Positions 23,522 through 35,374 of a DNA stretch of 64,000 nucleotides are shown here, one piece after another; positions within the stretch are counted from its first letter, which is position 1; the number at the start of each line of letters is the position of its first letter. Source of the DNA: Bacteroidota bacterium (GTDB lineage Bacteria; Bacteroidota; Bacteroidia; Bacteroidales; Lentimicrobiaceae); assembly GCA_023434665.1 (NCBI GenBank), contig JAEYSM010000062.1, positions 1 to 64,000 of the forward strand, in the 5' to 3' direction. A model generated the notes under the pieces. The model had not been told where the DNA came from. It did no database searches and saw only the letters and a list, made by a program, of their open reading frames with translations. The position numbers and the translations under genes were made by a program.

Positions 23522-25429
23522 ATGAAAAAAATAATTGCATCGATTTTAACATTGATTATCTGCCATCTGAGTTTTGCACAAATTCAGAACACCCGCCATG
23601 ACCAAAGTAATCCTATGGCTGACGACGTTATAAAATATGGTGATGAAACATTCGGTTCGAATGTGTTTGTGCTTGACCCACGTATGGATATGAAGGAAAT
23701 TCAGGCGCTTATCGACTCCCTCTATCAGAAACATCAACCCAGAACCAGCGAGTTTGGCGATCACCGGTTTGCTTTTCTTTTAAAACAGGGTCGGTATAAA
23801 CTTGATCTCAAAGTGGCCTATTACATGAACTATATCGGATTGGGTGAATTACCCGGTGATGTTGTAGTTGAGGGAATTATTTATTCGAAAGGGACAGAGA
23901 ACGGCAATGTAACAACCAATTTCTGGAGGTCAGTAGAAAACCTTACTATACAATCGCCTGAAGGAGTAGTTAACATATGGGGAGTATCTCAGGCTGCTCC
24001 AATGCGTAGGATGCATATAAAAGGTGATATACAGCTACATGATAATGGATGGGCAAGTGGCGGTTTTATTGCCAATTCCCGAATCGATGGTACAGTCCTG
24101 GCCGGAGGACAACAACAATGGTTTACCAGAAACACCGAATTAACTAAATGGGAAGGTGGAAGCTGGAATATATTTTTCATGGGTACTGCCAACACACCCA
24201 AAGATGAATGGCCCGATAAACCATTCACCTCCTTACCCACTGTACCGCTGGTCCGTGAAAAACCTTTTATTGTACTGGGTTCGTCGGGTTACGTTCTTCG
24301 GAAACCTACTATGAAGAATGAATCAAAAGGACCTGACTGGACCTCAGGAGAAAGGCCCCCCATAACTATTACTGACAAGACTACTAAATTCGACTCACAA
24401 ATGGTGACCGATTCTGCAGCAACCGGTTCACCTGAAGTTGATTCAAAAGTAGCTGAAAAAGTGAACACAGGTATTGAGCCGTCGTACACTGACTACCCGT
24501 TAGATGCATTTCTCATCATAAAACCCCATAATGCAACACCTTCTATTATCAATGCAGCACTCGCAAAAGGTCAGCATGTGTTGTTTACCCCCGGAATTTA
24601 TGAATTGAATGAAAGCCTGAAGATTACAAGACCCGGCACTGTGCTAATGGGATTGGGAATGGCAACCCTCCGATCGGGCAATGGAAATATTGTGATTGAG
24701 GTAGATGACGTTGAAGGAGTGTCAATAGCAGGACTGATCATCGATGCAGGAGAGCAAACTTCCGAGACTCTTGTGAAGGTGGGTCCTGATGGAGCTGACA
24801 TTTCACATAAAAGTAATCCAACATTGCTTCACGACATCTTTATACGGGTAGGTGGATATGGGGAAGGAAAAACCAAAGCCTGTCTGACAATCAACAGCCA
24901 CCACGTGATAGTTGATCATACCTGGCTTTGGCGTGCCGACCATGGTAAAAATGTGGGTTGGGATGAGAATGTTACACGCAATGGTTTAATTGTTAATGGT
25001 GACGATGTGACCATCTACGGCTTGTTTTGTGAGCATTTCCATGAATACCAGACTTTATGGAATGGTAATGGAGGCAGGATGTATTTCTACCAGAGTGAAA
25101 TGCCATATGACCCACCATCATCTGAAGCTTTCATGCACGAAGTTGAAACACCCGAAGGAAAGAAAATGGTGAATGGGTATGCTTCATATAAAGTGGCTGA
25201 CCATGTTAAGACACACGAGGCCTGGGCGTTAGGCATTTACTGTGTCTTTTTTAAAGCCCCTGTGATTGTGGATCAGGCCATTGAAGTCCCACCCCATCTG
25301 GAGAAAAATATTCAACGCAAACTAACCTACTGGCTTTATGGCGGTCACAAAGAAAGCATCATCAAGAGTATATTAAACGGGAAAGGTGGCCATGCAGGAC
25401 ATGATTATGTCAAGCGAATGATGGATTAA
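23522..25429 (+). CDS. Secreted right-handed beta-helix protein, probable carbohydrate-active
   Basis: 635 residues with a signal peptide (ends L-S-F-A-Q). The body reads as two parallel beta-helix halves, about 40-270 and 330-540, rich in V-x-I-x-G-L-x-I-D and N-x-x-I-x-G patterns, with many exposed Trp and His (H-V-I-V-D-H-T-W-L-W-R-A-D-H-G near 460-475). Close relatives in Actinobacteria carry misleading labels such as adenylyl cyclase or factor 5/8 protein. The two-helix layout recalls GH55 beta-1,3-glucanases, but I cannot confirm catalytic residues. Single gene between two unrelated ones. Confidence 0.6.
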   Translation: MKKIIASILTLIICHLSFAQIQNTRHDQSNPMADDVIKYGDETFGSNVFVLDPRMDMKEIQALIDSLYQKHQPRTSEFGDHRFAFLLKQGRYKLDLKVAYYMNYIGLGELPGDVVVEGIIYSKGTENGNVTTNFWRSVENLTIQSPEGVVNIWGVSQAAPMRRMHIKGDIQLHDNGWASGGFIANSRIDGTVLAGGQQQWFTRNTELTKWEGGSWNIFFMGTANTPKDEWPDKPFTSLPTVPLVREKPFIVLGSSGYVLRKPTMKNESKGPDWTSGERPPITITDKTTKFDSQMVTDSAATGSPEVDSKVAEKVNTGIEPSYTDYPLDAFLIIKPHNATPSIINAALAKGQHVLFTPGIYELNESLKITRPGTVLMGLGMATLRSGNGNIVIEVDDVEGVSIAGLIIDAGEQTSETLVKVGPDGADISHKSNPTLLHDIFIRVGGYGEGKTKACLTINSHHVIVDHTWLWRADHGKNVGWDENVTRNGLIVNGDDVTIYGLFCEHFHEYQTLWNGNGGRMYFYQSEMPYDPPSSEAFMHEVETPEGKKMVNGYASYKVADHVKTHEAWALGIYCVFFKAPVIVDQAIEVPPHLEKNIQRKLTYWLYGGHKESIIKSILNGKGGHAGHDYVKRMMD

Positions 25430-25462
25430 AACCACCCCTCCCAATTAAGAAATCTCTTTTTA

Positions 25463-28226
<2,764 letters not shown>

Positions 28227-29516
28227 TTAAAATCTGAAATCGAGTCCTACAGCAATTACATAAGCCGAGCTTTTTACATCAACAGGAAGTGGAAGAGCCG
28301 GAATCTTTATTGACTCATCCTTCCATATATTACGTAAAATGCCCAAATCGAGCTGAATATTATCTGTTAGATCAATACCGGCACCAAGTCCCACACTAAG
28401 GTTATCATATTTCAAAACTTCAAACAGGCCGAGCTTTGTGTAATACAATTCCATGTTATCGTACATATAATCGGTATAAGCAACACCGGCGCTAAGTTCT
28501 AGCATTTCATTTAAATTATAATAGAAACCAACTCCGGCTTTGTAGCTATCACCAGCCACTTCTGATGCTTTAAGTGGGCCACCTGTACTTTGAATGTTGC
28601 CCCAGTCGGCAGCTGTTTGGAAGTAATAGTTAAAATCTGCAGCAGCCATCAGCTTTTCAGTCAGTCTGTAAGTTGCACCAAATGCAAAGTTAGCAGGCAG
28701 ATCCCTGCGGCTCTTTGCTCCATCCTCCTCAAGTGTAAAATTACCCTTATTGTCGGTTGCTTCAAACTCAAGTTTGACTTTTGATTCGTAATGAACAGAG
28801 AGATTCAGATCATCGCTAGGACGAAAATCTACTCCCACCACTGCCCCAATACCGGTTGCATTGCTCTTGTAATCAATGGTTAAAGGCATATCAGGGGCAA
28901 ATTCAGAACCGGTAAAAGTAAGGCCTGCCTCTGTACTGTTGCGTCCCATAAGGTAACGTCCACCTACTGATAATGCCAACTGGTTATTTATCCTGTATGA
29001 AACATTTAGAGGGATTGTGATGTAGAATGAGGAGCCCAACAGGTGTTCATCTTTAAAACTGGTATAGCCCCCACCCTCTGCATAAAATGGTAGGAGACTG
29101 AAGCCCATAAGTGTGGTATTAATTGAACCTTCGGGATAATTGCTTGCTGCACCACCACCGGCAATATAAACACCGGTTGAAACTGCCCACTGGTTCTTTT
29201 TCCATGCACCATAAAGCATGGGAAGAATGGGATCGATACCATCCTGGGTTCGTGTAACTGGTCCTGCTCCCAGATTGTAAGTGTGCTCAGGATTTCTGAA
29301 AAGGGTCTGATTGCTTAAACTAACATATATACCATCATCAAGCATAGCCAGTCCGGCAGGGTTCAACGCCACCATGTCGCCACTTCCGTCAAGCGCAGCA
29401 TTTCTAGCCAAACCACGTACCCATTTGGCACTAATGTTTGATAAGTTATCCATTTGTGCGTTCACTGCTGTCGACAGCACGATTAAAATCAAAACTAGCA
29501 CGGAAACTTTCTTCAT
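28227..29516 (-). CDS. FadL/OmpP1/TodX-family outer-membrane porin
   Basis: 429 residues with signal peptide (ends A-V-N-A-Q). The N-terminal hatch carries the family N-P-A-G motif (V-A-L-N-P-A-G-L-A), followed by about 14 strands ending in aromatic V-G-L-D-F-R-F, the usual barrel closing strand. FadL-type channels move hydrophobic compounds such as long-chain fatty acids across the outer membrane by lateral opening. The substrate cannot be read from sequence. Single gene. Confidence 0.88.
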   Translation of the reverse strand: MKKVSVLVLILIVLSTAVNAQMDNLSNISAKWVRGLARNAALDGSGDMVALNPAGLAMLDDGIYVSLSNQTLFRNPEHTYNLGAGPVTRTQDGIDPILPMLYGAWKKNQWAVSTGVYIAGGGAASNYPEGSINTTLMGFSLLPFYAEGGGYTSFKDEHLLGSSFYITIPLNVSYRINNQLALSVGGRYLMGRNSTEAGLTFTGSEFAPDMPLTIDYKSNATGIGAVVGVDFRPSDDLNLSVHYESKVKLEFEATDNKGNFTLEEDGAKSRRDLPANFAFGATYRLTEKLMAAADFNYYFQTAADWGNIQSTGGPLKASEVAGDSYKAGVGFYYNLNEMLELSAGVAYTDYMYDNMELYYTKLGLFEVLKYDNLSVGLGAGIDLTDNIQLDLGILRNIWKDESIKIPALPLPVDVKSSAYVIAVGLDFRF

Positions 29517-29583
29517 ATAATTTTAGGTTTTAGGTTGAAAATTGATGCAAGTTAAGAATAATTTCACAAATAAGTTTATTTTA

Positions 29584-29591
29584 TACATTTG
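29584..29591 (+). promoter_or_regulatory. -7 box immediately before the HipA-like gene
   Basis: TACATTTG, a full TAnnTTTG match, ends 5 bases before the ATG at 29597. The predicted transcription start would fall on or next to the start codon, suggesting a leaderless message or a later true start. Confidence 0.45.
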
Positions 29592-29596
29592 CATTA

Positions 29597-30382
29597 ATGG
29601 ATTCTATCAGAACGGTCACAGTTACCCGATATATGCAGCCTTTCCGCGAAGGAGGATCTCTTCCGGCACTGGCAGAAACCGATGACGGGAATAAGTATGT
29701 AGTAAAGTTCCGTGGAAGTGGCCATGGAGTAAAAACTCTGATTGCCGAGCTTATCGGTGGTGAGCTTGCCAGGGCCTTGGGACTCAGGGTTCCTGAACTT
29801 GTGTTTGCTGACCTCGATGATAGTTTTGGAAAGAATGAAGGCGATGAGGAGATTCAGGACTTACTGAAAGCAAGTAAGGGAATAAATCTGGGTCTTCAAT
29901 TCGTTTCAGGAGCTTTTACCTTCGATCCTGTAGTGACAACCCTGGATGAGGATACCGCTTCAGAGATCGTATGGCTCGACAGTCTGATTATGAATGTGGA
30001 CCGTACATTCAGAAACACCAACATGCTGGTAAGGAATAAAGAACTCTGGCTTATAGATCATGGGTCATGCCTTTACTTTCATTATAACTGGGATGGATGG
30101 GAAAAGAAGGCTACAGGCCCTTTCACATATATCAAAGACCATGTTTTACTTCCCCGTGCAAACCGACTTGATGAAGCCGATCAACTTTGCAGGGAATTGA
30201 TTACTGAAAAAACCATCAGAAAAGTGGTGGGTATGGTGCCCGATGACTGGCTTAATTGGGAAAAAAGCGATCTTACTCCTCAGGAAATAAGAGAAGTGTA
30301 TTGCAATTTTCTGATTATAAGGTTGGGTCATTCAAAAGAATTTATCAAAGAAGCACAGGATGCAGCAAAGAAACATTTATAA
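29597..30382 (+). CDS. HipA-like kinase-fold protein
   Basis: 261 residues, the short HipA-like kinase family, without the HipA N-terminal subdomain. The N-lobe has K-Y-V-V-K-F with the likely ATP-binding Lys near residue 36. The catalytic loop is N-V-D-R-T-F-R-N-T-N at about 133-142, and the metal-binding Asp is in L-I-D-H-G near residue 155. HipA kinases phosphorylate proteins such as GltX; the targets of this group are unknown. It overlaps the DUF3037 gene by 23 bases, a recurring pair. No HipB-like repressor is adjacent, so it is not a classic hipBA toxin module. Confidence 0.85.
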   Translation: MDSIRTVTVTRYMQPFREGGSLPALAETDDGNKYVVKFRGSGHGVKTLIAELIGGELARALGLRVPELVFADLDDSFGKNEGDEEIQDLLKASKGINLGLQFVSGAFTFDPVVTTLDEDTASEIVWLDSLIMNVDRTFRNTNMLVRNKELWLIDHGSCLYFHYNWDGWEKKATGPFTYIKDHVLLPRANRLDEADQLCRELITEKTIRKVVGMVPDDWLNWEKSDLTPQEIREVYCNFLIIRLGHSKEFIKEAQDAAKKHL

Positions 30383-30743
30383 TTATGCCGTTATAAGGGT
30401 AGTACCACTGGTTGAACGTGAGGAATTCGTCAACACCGGCATAATACTTTTCTGCAAAAAGCAAAAGTATATTAAGGTGATGGTGAAGATGCGCGAACAG
30501 ATGATCCTTGCCTTTAAACCTGATGCTGAACTTGATGAAATTGCCGCAAATCTCGAAGCATTCAGGAAAATTGCTGCAGGAGAACCGGAGGGAGGTCCCA
30601 TTGCGGCTCTTGATATTCCCGAGCGTTTCAGATGGCTGACAGCATTAAGGAGTGCCACCATACAGACTTCGCGACCACACCCGGGCATTTGTTATGATCT
30701 GGATGAAACTTTAAATAACCTTTTCAGGGAAATGGTTGAGTAA
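30360..30743 (+). CDS. DUF3037-family protein
   Basis: 127 residues. It begins with the family hallmark Y-N-Y-A-V-I-R-V-V-P ... E-E-F-V-N-T-G-I-I-L-F. The start lies inside the end of the HipA-like gene (23-base overlap), arguing for translational coupling and a joint function, perhaps as regulator or substrate of the kinase. No known activity. It ends tail to tail with the response regulator gene, one base apart. Confidence 0.85.
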   Translation: MQQRNIYNYAVIRVVPLVEREEFVNTGIILFCKKQKYIKVMVKMREQMILAFKPDAELDEIAANLEAFRKIAAGEPEGGPIAALDIPERFRWLTALRSATIQTSRPHPGICYDLDETLNNLFREMVE

Positions 30744-30744
30744 G

Positions 30745-31404
30745 CTAATCAATAAGACCCTTACTAATTGCATACTTCATTAATCCAACGATACTCTTCG
30801 TTTTTGTTTTGATGAATATATTGCGGCGGTGTGCCTCCACTGTCCGTTCGCTGATAAACAGCTTTCCGGCAATTTCTTCGTTACTGAATTCACGTGCAAC
30901 CAGATTAAGTACTTCAATTTCTCTAGCAGAAAGTGATGGCCTGATTTCATCTTTTTGATCAATCAGATCGGCAGGTGTACCCAGGTTGTCCATAATGATC
31001 TGTTGGGTATTAATGCTAAGATATTTGCCTTGCCTGAAAACGATTCTTATAGCTTCAATCAATTCGTTCATGTTGGTGCGTTTGAGTACAAAACCCGCTG
31101 CGCCTGCTTTGATCATTCTTGTAATGACCGAAATGTCATCATGCATTGTAAGGGCAATTACCTTGACTTCAGGATACAAACTTTTGATGGAGGCTGTGGT
31201 TTCAATACCTGAACCACCAGGCATATTGATATCCATGAGAATCACATCAACCTTGTTCTTCTCGAGGAAGGCAAGTGTTTCATCCTTTGAATTGGTTCCT
31301 CCTGAAAAATGAATATCATCTTCGTATTCGAGTAATGATTTGAGACCATCGATCATTAATTGATGGTCATCAACTACCAGAACTTTAATTGTTTCCTTCG
31401 GCAT
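30745..31404 (-). CDS. NarL/LuxR-type response regulator
   Basis: 219 residues. Receiver domain 1-125 with acidic pocket D12-D13 and phosphoacceptor D58 (L-M-D-I-N-M-P-G), T and K switch residues (A-L-T-M; V-L-K-R-T). C-terminal LuxR helix-turn-helix (L-S-A-R-E-I-E-V-L ... I-S-E-R-T-V-E-A-H-R-R-N) binds DNA. Its start lies inside the end of the TPR kinase gene upstream (20-base overlap), so the two form a two-component system. Targets unknown. Confidence 0.95.
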   Translation of the reverse strand: MPKETIKVLVVDDHQLMIDGLKSLLEYEDDIHFSGGTNSKDETLAFLEKNKVDVILMDINMPGGSGIETTASIKSLYPEVKVIALTMHDDISVITRMIKAGAAGFVLKRTNMNELIEAIRIVFRQGKYLSINTQQIIMDNLGTPADLIDQKDEIRPSLSAREIEVLNLVAREFSNEEIAGKLFISERTVEAHRRNIFIKTKTKSIVGLMKYAISKGLID

Positions 31405-33334
31405 ATTCGGCTTTATGTAGTGGTATGAGAATACTTATAATGGTTCCCCTTCCCGGACTTGAATCGATGAATATCGTCCCATTCAGGTTTTCAATTCTCG
31501 ATCGCATGTGTTGCAGCCCATTGCTCGAGTAATCGCTAATTTCATCAATATTGAATCCTTTACCGTTGTCTTCGGCCATCAGCGATATTTCATCATTCCC
31601 TTTGGTCACCTGAATAAACAGTGAGCTTGCTTCGGCATGTTTAATTGTATTATTTACGATCTCCTGAATGGTCCTGAAAAGGGTATTTTCAATTAGATAA
31701 TCCATCGAACCGTTGAGACCGAAGGTATCAAAGCTCATGGTAAGTTTGGTACTTTGATTAACCCTGTCAGTAATACTTTTAAGTGCACCTTTTAACCCTT
31801 GCTCCGATAACAGGGAAGGAGCCAGATTGTGCGATATATTGCGAACTTCGCTGAATGCATCATCGATAGTTTTCATCAGTGCTTCGAGCAGATCTTCTTT
31901 TTTGTCAGGAGAGAGTTCTTTTCTCTTTTGCAGTACACTGGCATGAAGACCGGCGATGGAAAGAAGGTGACCAAGACTATCGTGCAATTCTTGTCCTATC
32001 CTTTTGCGCTCTCTTATCTCCGCTTCCAAAGCAGCGTTCGACTTTTTCTCAGTAAGTTCTACAATAGTTTTTTGAAACTTAACTTCCTGACGATGATGAT
32101 GATTAAGGTATAGGAGATATAAACCCGTAAGCAGGAGAATGAATGTTGAAGAAACAAAAAACAGCAAATTATTTTTTTTGCTTATGGACAATTCTTTCTT
32201 CTCAAGTTCAAGCTTTTGCATTTTGTTCAGCTGGTTAAGATAATCGAGCTCCATATCATAAATCTGGTGTATGATGGTTTGGTTAATTACCTCTTGCTGT
32301 TTACTGATATGCTTCTGGAAATGGTCAAGACCTTTTTTAAAATCACCCTTCTGCTCATATATTCCTGAGAGCAGTTGGTGTACATCGCTTTCAAGTGAGA
32401 GTGTTTTGTGTTCTTTGGCCATCTCCAGAACTTCGAATGCCATTTTTAAGGCTTCCTCATGCTTACCGGTCCTGAGATAAACCTGTCCGAGTCCTATTTG
32501 TGCAAGGGCAAGCTGGTAAGTCAGGTTGCCCCCGGTGGCTATATCGCGACTCATTGAATAAGCTTCAAGTGATTTTGAAGTCTGGTCAAGTTTTAAATAC
32601 ACATTCCCCATGAGTTGGTAGGAAATACATAATCCATATTTATTGTTCACTTTATTCGAAAGCTCAATGGCGCGTTCCAGATACTTTAGAGATTCTGAAG
32701 AATTGTCTTTTAAGTTATAGCATAATGCGATATTATTCAGCACCGAAATTACCAGTATGGTGTCGTTAGGAGTAAGGGTAGAATCGATGGCCTGCTCAAA
32801 ATATGAAAGTGCTTTATCATGATTACGCAGATTCATATAAATGATGCCGATGTTATTATAAGCACCGGCTTTCTTGTGAAGAATATGGGCCAGATCATAG
32901 TTATTAAGCGCTTCAGCCAGATGGATATACGCCATTTTATAATTGGCAATTTCATTATAAATAACACCCAGATTATTATTTATATGAGCCACTTCGGCCA
33001 ATACATTATTCTCTTCAGCGATCTTTAATCCCTGATTATAAAACTTAATAGCTTCAGCATAATTTGTCTCAAATACATAAGAGGATCCGATATGTTTAAA
33101 AAGAATTATCCGATCAACAAATTGGTCTGAAGGTAAGTTCTTAAGCAATTCTGTTGCTTCTTCCCTGGCTGCAAGAGGGTTATCATAAATAAGCTTATGA
33201 ATATAATTGTATTTAAGGTCGGCAGCTTCAGCTGTTTTGCTTATATCATCAACCTTCCTGTTAGCATTGGTGCATGCTGTTAGCGTGATGAGTATAAGTA
33301 GAAATGGTATATATCTCCTGATAATGTTCTGCAT
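31385..33334 (-). CDS. TPR-repeat sensor histidine kinase (HisKA_3 type)
   Basis: 649 residues from ATG 33334. A longer reading to 33403 exists, but a -7 box (TAGCTTTG) sits at 33401-33408 and the shorter start gives a signal with lipobox L-T-A-C (Cys21). Residues about 60-370 are six or seven TPR repeats (A-I-K-F-Y-N-Q-G-L, A-L-S-Y-F-E-Q-A-I and similar), placed outside the inner membrane. A membrane helix (about 395-415) leads to a HisKA_3 domain with phospho-His in Q-E-L-H-D-S-L-G-H and an ATPase domain (E-D-N-G-K-G-F; S-N-G-L-Q-H-M). It partners the NarL regulator with which it overlaps. Confidence 0.92.
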   Translation of the reverse strand: MQNIIRRYIPFLLILITLTACTNANRKVDDISKTAEAADLKYNYIHKLIYDNPLAAREEATELLKNLPSDQFVDRIILFKHIGSSYVFETNYAEAIKFYNQGLKIAEENNVLAEVAHINNNLGVIYNEIANYKMAYIHLAEALNNYDLAHILHKKAGAYNNIGIIYMNLRNHDKALSYFEQAIDSTLTPNDTILVISVLNNIALCYNLKDNSSESLKYLERAIELSNKVNNKYGLCISYQLMGNVYLKLDQTSKSLEAYSMSRDIATGGNLTYQLALAQIGLGQVYLRTGKHEEALKMAFEVLEMAKEHKTLSLESDVHQLLSGIYEQKGDFKKGLDHFQKHISKQQEVINQTIIHQIYDMELDYLNQLNKMQKLELEKKELSISKKNNLLFFVSSTFILLLTGLYLLYLNHHHRQEVKFQKTIVELTEKKSNAALEAEIRERKRIGQELHDSLGHLLSIAGLHASVLQKRKELSPDKKEDLLEALMKTIDDAFSEVRNISHNLAPSLLSEQGLKGALKSITDRVNQSTKLTMSFDTFGLNGSMDYLIENTLFRTIQEIVNNTIKHAEASSLFIQVTKGNDEISLMAEDNGKGFNIDEISDYSSNGLQHMRSRIENLNGTIFIDSSPGRGTIISILIPLHKAEYAEGNN

Positions 33335-33400
33335 TAATATTAGTAATAAAGAGAGATAGTGCATGAAACTGAAAATAATGATAATTGCCGGAGCTTTGTG

Positions 33401-33408
33401 CAAAGCTA
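33401..33408 (-). promoter_or_regulatory. -7 box of the TPR kinase operon
   Basis: Minus-strand TAGCTTTG, a full TAnnTTTG match. Transcription would begin near 33395, downstream of the most upstream possible start codon, which supports ATG 33334. Confidence 0.5.
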
Positions 33409-33481
33409 CATTATAATCGGGTAAAATGTTCTCTCATGCATACTGATTTTGAATAAAATACGAGCAGGCACTAACCAATAC

Positions 33482-33497
33482 TAAGTGCCGGCACTTA
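33482..33497. repeat. Perfect 16-base palindrome
   Basis: TAAGTGCCGGCACTTA lies between the divergent TPR kinase and the type IX cargo gene at 33593. It could be an operator for either gene or part of a terminator-like element, since a T run follows on the plus strand. Confidence 0.6.
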
Positions 33498-33592
33498 TTG
33501 TTTTTTAATTAAAATTACCTGTCAGCACGAATTGAATTGTGATTTTCTTTTATATTACTTTGCCATTCTGTAGTAATCCTTAAAACTATAAA

Positions 33593-35266
33593 ATGAAAAA
33601 ACTTTCTACTCCACTCCTGACACTGCTTTTTGTCGGATTCCTTTTAATAAATGTAAAGGCATCGGCTCAAACAGTTATTTACACTGAGGCATTTGATTAT
33701 TCGGCCGGAACGATCCCACCGGGTTGGGAAATTCAGGCTGAGCAACCTCCAAGCTGGTCGGTTAATGTTTCTCAAATGGCTGGCGGTGTAGCTCCTGAAC
33801 TTTACCTTGGTTATAGCATGGCTGCAGGATTGAGCCGACTGGTTTCACCTGAAATTGATGTAACCGGACAAACAGGGCTTAAAATAAGTTACAAACAGTT
33901 CCTTATTAACTATGAAATGGACTTTGGTGAAATAATTGGAATGGATGTAACTTTTGATGGTGGTAATTCCTGGCAGGTGCTTTGGGAACGGCCATTGAGC
34001 ACATACAATATCCCTCAGGGTGAATATTCATACTATTTTGCAGTTCCTGAAGGTGCTGCTAACATGCAATATGCTTTCAGGTATGATGGTAATTGTTATG
34101 CCATTAATCTATGGTTAATCGACGATGTGAAGATTGAAACAGTTGTAAATAACGACCTTCTGATAACCTCTATAAATGGTAATATCACACCGGTAGCTGG
34201 TGAAAACGAAACTTATACTATTGAAATTCAGAATGGTGGCCTCACCACTCAGTCGAACTACACTGTAAGTCTGTTTAAAGAAAGTGGCGAAGTGCTTGCT
34301 TCAACTCAGGGATCGTCCATTGCGTTCGCAGAGAAAGTTGAAATGAATTTAATCTGGGTGCCTCAAACAAGTGAAACAGGAAATACCGGATTGTATGCTG
34401 TTATTGAATTCAGCAATGATGAAGTAACTGGTAATAACCAATCGGCACTATTGCCTGTAACGGTTCAACCCCAAGACATTGAGCTCGTAGAGATCAGTGA
34501 CAACTTTACGCCGGTTAAATTCGTGCCTTACAATATGTTTCAATTATACAGCTCTACCCAGACTTTGTATATGGCTGACGAAATTGGCATGACAGACGAA
34601 CCTATCACAGGCATCAAATATACCGCTCAATTTGATGAGGATGAAGAAGGTGTGGAAATCAACCTGAGGCTCGGCGAAACAGATCAAACAAATCTGACCG
34701 ATGCATGGCTTGATCCAACAACACTTACTGAAGTATTTAATGGTACAGTTAATTTCAGAAAGGGCATGAACGATTTCTTTATCCCTTTCGACACTCCTTA
34801 TACTTATAATGGAAGAAATCTGGTCATTCAATCGGTTAAGTCCTATAGTAAAGGACAACTATTTACTTCTTTCATATGCTCATACGACACAGCCAGTCAG
34901 CGTTCACGCGCTGCTGAGCGAGACGACGAACCATTTAACCCGTTAGTAATTCCACCATGGGGATATTGCGTTGATGTGTATCCAAACATCACACTACTTT
35001 ATTCCACAGGAACTATTTCTGTTAATGATCTCAGCCCTTCTGAAATTGCTGTTTACCCTAATCCGGCAAACAATATTATATATGTCGCGATGAATGTCCC
35101 TATGAAAGAATTAAAACTCTTCAATTTGGCTGGTCAGGAAATTTTCCGGGAAACTGTTCGGGGCAGCCGGCATGAGATAAATGTTGGCAGCTTCCGGACA
35201 GGAGTTTATTTATTGCAGGTAACAACTGAAAAGGGAGTAAATTATAAGAAAGTTCAGATTAAATAA
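33593..35266 (+). CDS. Type IX secreted protein with choice-of-anchor-J and adhesion-like domains
   Basis: 557 residues, signal peptide (ends A-S-A-Q). An N-terminal jelly-roll (Y-T-E-A-F-D-Y ... P-P-G-W-E-I at 26-45; S-P-E-I-D-V) runs to about 185. Residues 190-290 look like a CARDB/Ig-type module (G-x-x-T-Y-T-I-E-I-Q-N-G-G), and about 295-470 form another beta domain. The last 75 residues are a Por sorting domain (V-Y-P-N-P-A-N-N-I-I ... G-V-Y-L-L-Q-V ... K-K-V-Q-I-K). It is exported by the type IX system. No active site is recognised; adhesion or matrix binding is the default guess. Confidence 0.85.
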   Translation: MKKLSTPLLTLLFVGFLLINVKASAQTVIYTEAFDYSAGTIPPGWEIQAEQPPSWSVNVSQMAGGVAPELYLGYSMAAGLSRLVSPEIDVTGQTGLKISYKQFLINYEMDFGEIIGMDVTFDGGNSWQVLWERPLSTYNIPQGEYSYYFAVPEGAANMQYAFRYDGNCYAINLWLIDDVKIETVVNNDLLITSINGNITPVAGENETYTIEIQNGGLTTQSNYTVSLFKESGEVLASTQGSSIAFAEKVEMNLIWVPQTSETGNTGLYAVIEFSNDEVTGNNQSALLPVTVQPQDIELVEISDNFTPVKFVPYNMFQLYSSTQTLYMADEIGMTDEPITGIKYTAQFDEDEEGVEINLRLGETDQTNLTDAWLDPTTLTEVFNGTVNFRKGMNDFFIPFDTPYTYNGRNLVIQSVKSYSKGQLFTSFICSYDTASQRSRAAERDDEPFNPLVIPPWGYCVDVYPNITLLYSTGTISVNDLSPSEIAVYPNPANNIIYVAMNVPMKELKLFNLAGQEIFRETVRGSRHEINVGSFRTGVYLLQVTTEKGVNYKKVQIK

Positions 35267-35342
35267 CTCAAGGTTCTTTAACTGATGATTCCTAGTCTCT
35301 GACTGGAACTCTGAAAACAATTTATCTTATTAGTGTGTATAA

Positions 35343-35370
35343 AAAAAACCTGTCATCTGGCAGGTTTTTT
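35343..35370. terminator. Bidirectional terminator between converging genes
   Basis: AAAAAACCTG (35343-35352) pairs with CAGGTTTTTT (35361-35370). The A and T tracts on both sides let it serve the plus gene ending at 35266 and the minus gene ending at 35375. Confidence 0.85.
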
Positions 35371-35374
35371 CTTT

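Noticed and set aside
29597..30382. hipBA toxin-antitoxin module
   Set aside because: The kinase is the short HipA-like form and no HipB-type DNA-binding gene is adjacent; the partner is DUF3037.
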